Positions 59,570 through 64,000 of a stretch of DNA of 64,000 nt are shown here, piece by piece. Origin of the DNA: Streptomyces pristinaespiralis (GTDB lineage: Bacteria > Actinomycetota > Actinomycetes > Streptomycetales > Streptomycetaceae); the NCBI RefSeq assembly GCF_001278075.1, contig NZ_CP011340.1, positions 2,728,001-2,792,000 on the forward strand, in the 5' to 3' direction. Under the pieces are notes generated by a model, which was not told the DNA's origin, did no database searches, and was given only the letters and a program-made list of their open reading frames with translations. The position numbers and the translations under genes were made by a program. Each line of letters starts with the position of its first letter. Position 1 is the first letter of the stretch.

Positions 59570-60742
59570 GTGCACCGTCCTGCAGTGACGGCCGTGATGG
59601 CCGCCGTCGCACTCCTTTTCGCGGCCGGATGCTCCTCGGGCGACGGGACAAGTCCGTCCGCCGGTACGCCCGGCGCGTCCAAGGAAGCCGCCTCGCCCTC
59701 GACCGCCGCGTCGCCGAGCCCCGCGCCCACCACCGCCGGCCCGCCCGCGAAGGGCTCCGTGAAGGTCGTGTCGACCCTGGCGGAGGACCTGGAGTCACCC
59801 TGGGGCGCGGCGGTCATGCCGGGCGGTGACCTGCTGGTGACCTCACGGGACGAGGGAACGATCACCCGGGTCGACGCGGAGAGCGGCGAGAAGACCGAGA
59901 TCGGTTCCGTGCCGGGTGTCGCACCGGGTGGCGAGGGCGGCCTGCTGGGTCTCGCGATCTCCCCCTCGTTCGCCTCCGACCGCCAGGTGTACGTGTACTT
60001 CACCACCGCCTCCGACAACCGCATCGCCCGCCTCCTCTACGACGAGCAGAAGCCGGCCGGCCAGCAGTTGGGCGCGCCGGACACGGTGCTCCGCGGCATC
60101 CCCAAGGGCGTCATCCACAACGGCGGGCGGATCGCGTTCGGCCCGGACAAGATGCTGTACGCCGGCACGGGCGAGACGGGTGAGACGGGTCTCGCGCAGG
60201 ACAAGGAGTCGCTGGGCGGCAAGATCCTCCGCATGACCCCGGACGGCCGCCCGGTCCACGGCAACCCGGAGGCCGATTCCGTCGTCTACTCGTACGGCCA
60301 CCGCAATGTGCAGGGCCTCGCCTGGGACTCCGAGAAGCGGCTGTGGGCGGCCGAGTTCGGGCAGAACACCTGGGACGAGCTCAATCTGATCGAGCCGGGG
60401 AAGAACTACGGCTGGCCGGAGGTGGAGGGCAAGGGCGGCCGGCCGGGCTTCGTCGACCCGGTCGCGCAGTGGAGGACGACGGAGGCCTCCCCGAGCGGCA
60501 TCGCGTACGCGCAAGGTTCCATCTGGATGGCGGGGCTGCTCGGCGAACGCCTGTGGCGCATCCCGCTGTCCGGGACCGCGCCTTCCGCGGACCCGCAGCC
60601 CTTCCTCGAGGAGGAGTACGGTCGACTGCGCACCGTCGTGCCGGCGGGCGGGAACAAGCTCTGGCTCCTGACCAGCGAGACCGACACCCGCGGCACGCCG
60701 GAGTCGGGCGACGACAAGATCCTCCAGTTGGAGGTCCGATAG
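59570..60742 (+). CDS. Lipoprotein PQQ-type sugar (glucose/sorbosone) dehydrogenase
   Basis: A 390-aa exported lipoprotein with lipobox LFAAGC and a Ser/Pro/Ala-rich linker to about residue 58. The six-bladed propeller shows VKVVSTLAEDLESPWGAAVMPGG in part (ESPWGAAVMPGGDLLV), GGEGGLLGLAISP, a likely catalytic His in GVIHNGGRIAFGPD, and YSYGHRNVQGLAW. Such soluble-GDH-like proteins oxidise aldoses with PQQ, although Streptomyces members are often not tested. GTG 59570 has GAAGGGA about 8 nt upstream. The next gene follows after 13 bp. Confidence 0.88.
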   Translation: MHRPAVTAVMAAVALLFAAGCSSGDGTSPSAGTPGASKEAASPSTAASPSPAPTTAGPPAKGSVKVVSTLAEDLESPWGAAVMPGGDLLVTSRDEGTITRVDAESGEKTEIGSVPGVAPGGEGGLLGLAISPSFASDRQVYVYFTTASDNRIARLLYDEQKPAGQQLGAPDTVLRGIPKGVIHNGGRIAFGPDKMLYAGTGETGETGLAQDKESLGGKILRMTPDGRPVHGNPEADSVVYSYGHRNVQGLAWDSEKRLWAAEFGQNTWDELNLIEPGKNYGWPEVEGKGGRPGFVDPVAQWRTTEASPSGIAYAQGSIWMAGLLGERLWRIPLSGTAPSADPQPFLEEEYGRLRTVVPAGGNKLWLLTSETDTRGTPESGDDKILQLEVR

Positions 60743-60755
60743 GGGAGGCCGATCC

Positions 60756-61187
60756 GTGTTCAACGCCTTCGAGGAGATCTTCGCACCGGGCCGTAAGCAC
60801 ACCGACGACGAGCGCAACCGCCTGGCGCTGACCAGAACCGACGTGGGCGACGGCGATCCCGGCCGTGGCCCGATAGACCTCGACTCCGGCAAGGTCACGG
60901 TCCACCCGCGTGCGGCGCGGGCCGTCGACGCCGACGACGCCGCGGGCCGCGGAGGCCCGCCCGCGGCGCGGGAGGGCGCCGGGGCCGACGACGACGGGCG
61001 TACGGGTACGCCAGGCACACCCCGGCCCGGCACGGCGTCGGCCACGGCACCGGTCGACGACGCGAGGGAGCCGGACCTCGAAACCCCCGGCGACGGCCGG
61101 ACGTCCACAGATCGCCGGCGCGGCCCGCGGCCCGGGCCCGCGAGCGCCCGTGCGGCCGAAAGTTCCGACCCGGGCACGCCCGACTGA
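60756..61187 (+). CDS. DUF6191-like small protein
   Basis: A 143-aa protein. The first 50 residues (MFNAFEEIFAPGRKHTDDER, then DVGDGDPGRGPIDLDSGKVTVHP) resemble a short conserved domain of unknown function seen in actinobacteria; I believe it is DUF6191. The rest is disordered and rich in Pro, Arg, Asp and Gly. GTG 60756 has GGGGAGG upstream, and it lies 13 bp after the sugar dehydrogenase gene, so the two are likely co-transcribed. Confidence 0.7.
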   Translation: MFNAFEEIFAPGRKHTDDERNRLALTRTDVGDGDPGRGPIDLDSGKVTVHPRAARAVDADDAAGRGGPPAAREGAGADDDGRTGTPGTPRPGTASATAPVDDAREPDLETPGDGRTSTDRRRGPRPGPASARAAESSDPGTPD

Positions 61188-61300
61188 GGACGCCGAGCGA
61201 CTGGAACGCGCGCCCGGCCTCTGTGCTGCCGATCCATTCACCAGGTGAGGACGGGCACCGACCGGGTGCGACAGGGCCGTTGTCCGGGTGACGGACGTGG

Positions 61301-61391
61301 GCCGACGGGCAGTCGCACGTCCTCGCCGGGCCCGCACGCCCAGGTGCCGTACGAGCCGACGGGCAGGCGCACGCCCTCGCCGGCCCGCACG
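61301..61391. repeat. Two-copy direct repeat of 37-38 bp
   Basis: Copies at 61301-61338 and 61355-61391 share GCCGACGGGCAG, CGCAC, CCTCGCCGG and CCCGCACG, with two substitutions and one indel. They lie in the intergenic region between the DUF6191-like and LuxR genes, near the end of both, with no gene over them. Confidence 0.7.
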
Positions 61392-61421
61392 ACCTACTGC
61401 CGGGCATGGCGGGCGTCGGCG

Positions 61422-64000
61422 TCAGGCCGGGGCGGCGTCCGGCAGGTCCTGGAAGAGGCGGAGGCGGTGCGCCAGGGCGGCGGCCTCGCCGCGGCCGGAG
61501 ACACCCAGCTTCGCGAGGATGTTGGAGACGTGGACGCTCGCCGTCTTCGGCGAGATGTAGAGCTCCTCGGCTATGCGGCGGTTGCCGTGACCGGCGGCGA
61601 CCAGGCGCAGCACGTCCTGCTCGCGGCGGGTGAGGCCGAGGTCCGGACCGGGCTGCGGGCCGCCCGCCGGCGCGGCGGCCTCCGTGAGGGTGACGCGGGC
61701 GCGCCTGGCCAGCAGCTCGATGTCCTCGCTCAGGGGCCGCGCGCCCAGGTCCCGGGCGACACTCCGGGCCCGGCGCAGCAGATCCGTGGCGTGCTTGCGG
61801 TCGGGGTCGCCCGCTCCCGCGGCGGCGGACCGCAGCAGGCACTCCGCCCACTTCAGGCGCACGACCGCGAGATCGTAGGGACGCCCCGACTCCTCGAACG
61901 CCTCTGCCGCCTCCGCCCAGTCGGCGAGCGTGTCGTCCCCTTCCGCGCGCCGCAGCTCCGCACGGACGAGGAGTTCATGGGCCCGCCACACCGGCACCCC
62001 GGTCACCAGCGCCTTGGCGGCCCCGCGGATGCGCCGGACGGCCTCCGGACGGCCCGGTTCCGCCGCGGGCAGCCCGCGTGTGTCGGCCTCCAGGGCGGCG
62101 GCCGCGCGCAGCAGCGGCCAGGCGTACCGCTGGGTGCCGAGGGGGAAGCCGGACGCGACGGCGCGTGCGAGCTCGCGGCGTGCGTCGAGGATCCGGCCCT
62201 GCGCGGCGGCGATCCGCAGGGCGACCGTGATCGCGGGAAGCGTCGCCTGCGGAACCGGATCGTTCGTGCCGAAGTGCTTGTGTGCCAGCGCCAGATGCTC
62301 GACGGCTCCGGCGACGTCCCCGCGCTCGATGGCGATCCCGGCGAGCAGCACGGCGGCGCGGCCGCTCGGTCTCGGGCTCAGAGCGACGCGCAGGGCGTGT
62401 GCCGCCGCCTCCTCGGCCTCGTCCCACCGGCCCAGGGAGAAGTGGGAATCGGCCAGGTTGTTCCTGATCCAGGCACGGCTGTCCAGCAGTCCGTACCTGC
62501 CGACCATCCCGAGGCCCTCTTCGAGGACGCGGATCGCTTCCTGTGAGCGGCCGACGCTCTCCAGCACGGACGGCAGGTTCGTGTAGATGCGGCCGATGTG
62601 CGCGGTCAGTCCGAGGCCGACGGCCCGTTCCTTGACCGCGTACATACCGGCCACGCCGCCCTCGACGTCGCCGGCGTCGGCCATCAGGCTGCCGAGGGTG
62701 AGGCGGGCGCGGAGCTCGATGTCCTCCGCGCCGACCATGCGCGCGTACTCGACAGCCTGCTCGGCCGTCGCGAGGCTCTCCGCACCGGGGGCGTGCTCCT
62801 TGCGCCAGGCCGCCGCCTCCGCGAGCACTTCCGCGTGCACCGCGGAGGGCGCCAGCCCCCGGACCAGGTCCTGGGCGGCGCTCAGTTCGGCCCATCCGTC
62901 GCCGCGTCCCAGTGCGGAGATCAGCCGGGAGCGCTGGACCGAGAACCAGGCGGCCCGCAGCGGATCGTCCTCCGCCTCCGCCAGCCGCTGGCCGCGCTTG
63001 GCCGTCTTCAGTGCCCGTTCGCGTTCGCCGCAGAGCCGGCCCGCGACGGCCGCTTCCGCCATCAGGTCGAGATAGCGCAGCGGTGTGGTCGCCGGGTCGC
63101 AGCCGCACGGGGGGTAGACCTCGGCGTGGTCCAGGGGCCGCAGCTCCGAGCGGACGCTGTCGGGGGCGCTGTCCCACAGCTCCATGGCCCGTTCCAGCAA
63201 CCGCAGTTGCTCGGCGTAGGCGTGCCGGCGCCGGGCCCCGACAGAGGCTTTGAGCACGGCGGGCAGCGCCTTGGCGGCGTCGCCCGCGCGGTACCAGTAG
63301 GTGGCCAGGCGGGTGGCCCGCTCCTCCTCCCGTACGAGGGTGGGATCGCCCTCCAGCGCCTCGGCGTAACGGCGGTTGAGGCGGGAGCGCTCGCCGGGCA
63401 GCAGGTCGTCGCTGACGGCTTCACGGGCGAGGGAGTGCCGGAAGCGGTAACCGTCCCCGTCCGGCACGGCGAGCAGGATGTTCGCGCCGACCGCGGAGCG
63501 CAGCGCGGCGATGAGTTCGTCCTCCGGCAGACCGGCGACGGCCTGCAGCAGGCCGTGCTCGACGGTGGAGCCGCCTTCGGCGACGATCCGCACCACGCCC
63601 TGTGCGTCCTCGGGCAGCGCCTCCACGCGCACGAGCAGGATGTCGCGCAGGGAGTCGGGCAGGGCGGGGCAGTTGTCGTCGCTGAGGCCGGTGGCGAGCT
63701 CCTCGACGAAGAAGGCGTTCCCGTCGGAACGGTCGAAGACCTGGTCCACCAGGGCGGGGGCGGGCTCGGCCGCAAGGATGCCGGCCATCTGCCGCCGTAC
63801 CTCGGTCCGGTTGAAGCGCGGCACCTCGATGCGCTGCACCGTGCGCATGCGGTCGAGTTCGGCGAGGAACGGGCGCAGCGGGTGGCGCCGGTGGACGTCG
63901 TCCGAACGGTAGGTGGCGATCAGTACCAGCCGGCCGCGGCGCACGGTGCGGAACAAATAGGCGAGGAGGTGGCGGGTGGAGGCGTCGGCCCAGTGGAGGT
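61422..64000 (-). CDS. Large ATP-binding LuxR-family regulator (LAL type), 5' end outside the window
   Basis: At least 858 codons are visible; the N-terminus with the Walker A motif lies beyond 64000. The first visible residues, LHWADASTRHLLAYL, are the typical Walker B-like region of the AAA_16/LAL ATPase, followed by VLIATYRSDDVHRRHPLRPFL and LPDSLRDILLVRVEALPEDAQ. The middle (about 250-750) is TPR-like helical repeats. The C-terminus is a LuxR HTH (LTRREQDVLRLVAAGHGNRRIAEELYIS in part; KTASVHVSNILAKLGVSGR). Such regulators often activate secondary-metabolite or sugar genes. No pathway gene adjoins it here. Confidence 0.92.
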   Translation of the reverse strand, partial: LHWADASTRHLLAYLFRTVRRGRLVLIATYRSDDVHRRHPLRPFLAELDRMRTVQRIEVPRFNRTEVRRQMAGILAAEPAPALVDQVFDRSDGNAFFVEELATGLSDDNCPALPDSLRDILLVRVEALPEDAQGVVRIVAEGGSTVEHGLLQAVAGLPEDELIAALRSAVGANILLAVPDGDGYRFRHSLAREAVSDDLLPGERSRLNRRYAEALEGDPTLVREEERATRLATYWYRAGDAAKALPAVLKASVGARRRHAYAEQLRLLERAMELWDSAPDSVRSELRPLDHAEVYPPCGCDPATTPLRYLDLMAEAAVAGRLCGERERALKTAKRGQRLAEAEDDPLRAAWFSVQRSRLISALGRGDGWAELSAAQDLVRGLAPSAVHAEVLAEAAAWRKEHAPGAESLATAEQAVEYARMVGAEDIELRARLTLGSLMADAGDVEGGVAGMYAVKERAVGLGLTAHIGRIYTNLPSVLESVGRSQEAIRVLEEGLGMVGRYGLLDSRAWIRNNLADSHFSLGRWDEAEEAAAHALRVALSPRPSGRAAVLLAGIAIERGDVAGAVEHLALAHKHFGTNDPVPQATLPAITVALRIAAAQGRILDARRELARAVASGFPLGTQRYAWPLLRAAAALEADTRGLPAAEPGRPEAVRRIRGAAKALVTGVPVWRAHELLVRAELRRAEGDDTLADWAEAAEAFEESGRPYDLAVVRLKWAECLLRSAAAGAGDPDRKHATDLLRRARSVARDLGARPLSEDIELLARRARVTLTEAAAPAGGPQPGPDLGLTRREQDVLRLVAAGHGNRRIAEELYISPKTASVHVSNILAKLGVSGRGEAAALAHRLRLFQDLPDAAPA

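Noticed and set aside
61301..61391. CRISPR-like repeat pair
   Set aside because: Only two copies, 16-bp spacer, imperfect repeats and no cas genes anywhere in the window.

Overview
The window is actinobacterial chromosomal DNA, almost certainly from a Streptomyces. It is very GC-rich, codons end in G or C, GTG and TTG starts are common, and secreted hydrolases are frequent. It carries hallmark families of the genus: a conservon (cvnABCD), an epsilon acyl-CoA carboxylase subunit, DUF742 and roadblock proteins, and a membrane GGDEF/EAL protein. From memory, the order of housekeeping genes (conservon, accB/accE, citramalate synthase, urease, ilvE, leuB, pruA/proline dehydrogenase, serA, ilvC, ilvN, ilvB, c-di-GMP protein) matches the S. 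coelicolor SCO5544 to SCO5511 neighbourhood, read in the opposite direction. No rRNA, tRNA, insertion sequence, CRISPR array or phage was seen.

Layout. 1-5.5 kb: the 3' tip of one conservon GTPase, then a complete conservon cvnA-B-C-D. 5.6-8.3 kb: a small membrane protein divergent from a 747-aa XRE/P-loop/repeat protein. 8.3-10.2 kb: accB and accE on the minus strand. 10.4-26.6 kb: an accessory region of secreted hydrolases and unknowns: GH101, GH64, an M15-like peptidase, YceI, a subtilase, a TPM-domain membrane protein, then GH3, LacI and GH30. 26.6-28.5 kb: cimA with an attenuator-like leader. 28.4-29.2 kb: a G-rich non-coding spacer. 29.2-35 kb: a divergent nitrogen locus (ureAB fusion, ureC, agmatine deiminase, TetR; facing an NCS1 permease). 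35-37.4 kb: ilvE and leuB. 37.5-40.5 kb: a 42-aa peptide, PadR with its partner, and stress-type membrane proteins. 40.6-44.5 kb: pruA, proline dehydrogenase and a divergent PucR regulator. 44.5-46.8 kb: TetR and a divergent MFS exporter. 46.9-48.3 kb: slipin and NfeD. 48.6-54.2 kb: ilvB-ilvN-ilvC-serA behind a leader peptide and attenuator. 54.2-57.2 kb: a c-di-GMP protein. 57.4-61.2 kb: a hydroxyacid dehydrogenase, an aldo/keto reductase, a lipoprotein sugar dehydrogenase and a DUF6191-like protein. 61.4-64 kb: a LuxR-type large ATPase regulator running off the window.

How the genes work together. Three branched-chain amino acid units (ilvBNC, leuB/ilvE, cimA) are scattered across the window; two have T-run hairpins preceded by 13-residue reading frames. 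GH64 (beta-1,3-glucanase), GH30 (probably beta-1,6-glucanase) and GH3 (beta-glucosidase) with a LacI regulator fit breakdown of fungal beta-glucan. The urease/deiminase/permease block shares an intergenic region with three TTGA-N7-TCAA dyads, which suggests control by the TetR gene at the end of the same operon. Regulatory calls rest on dyads and promoter-like motifs read by eye, so they are less certain than the gene calls.
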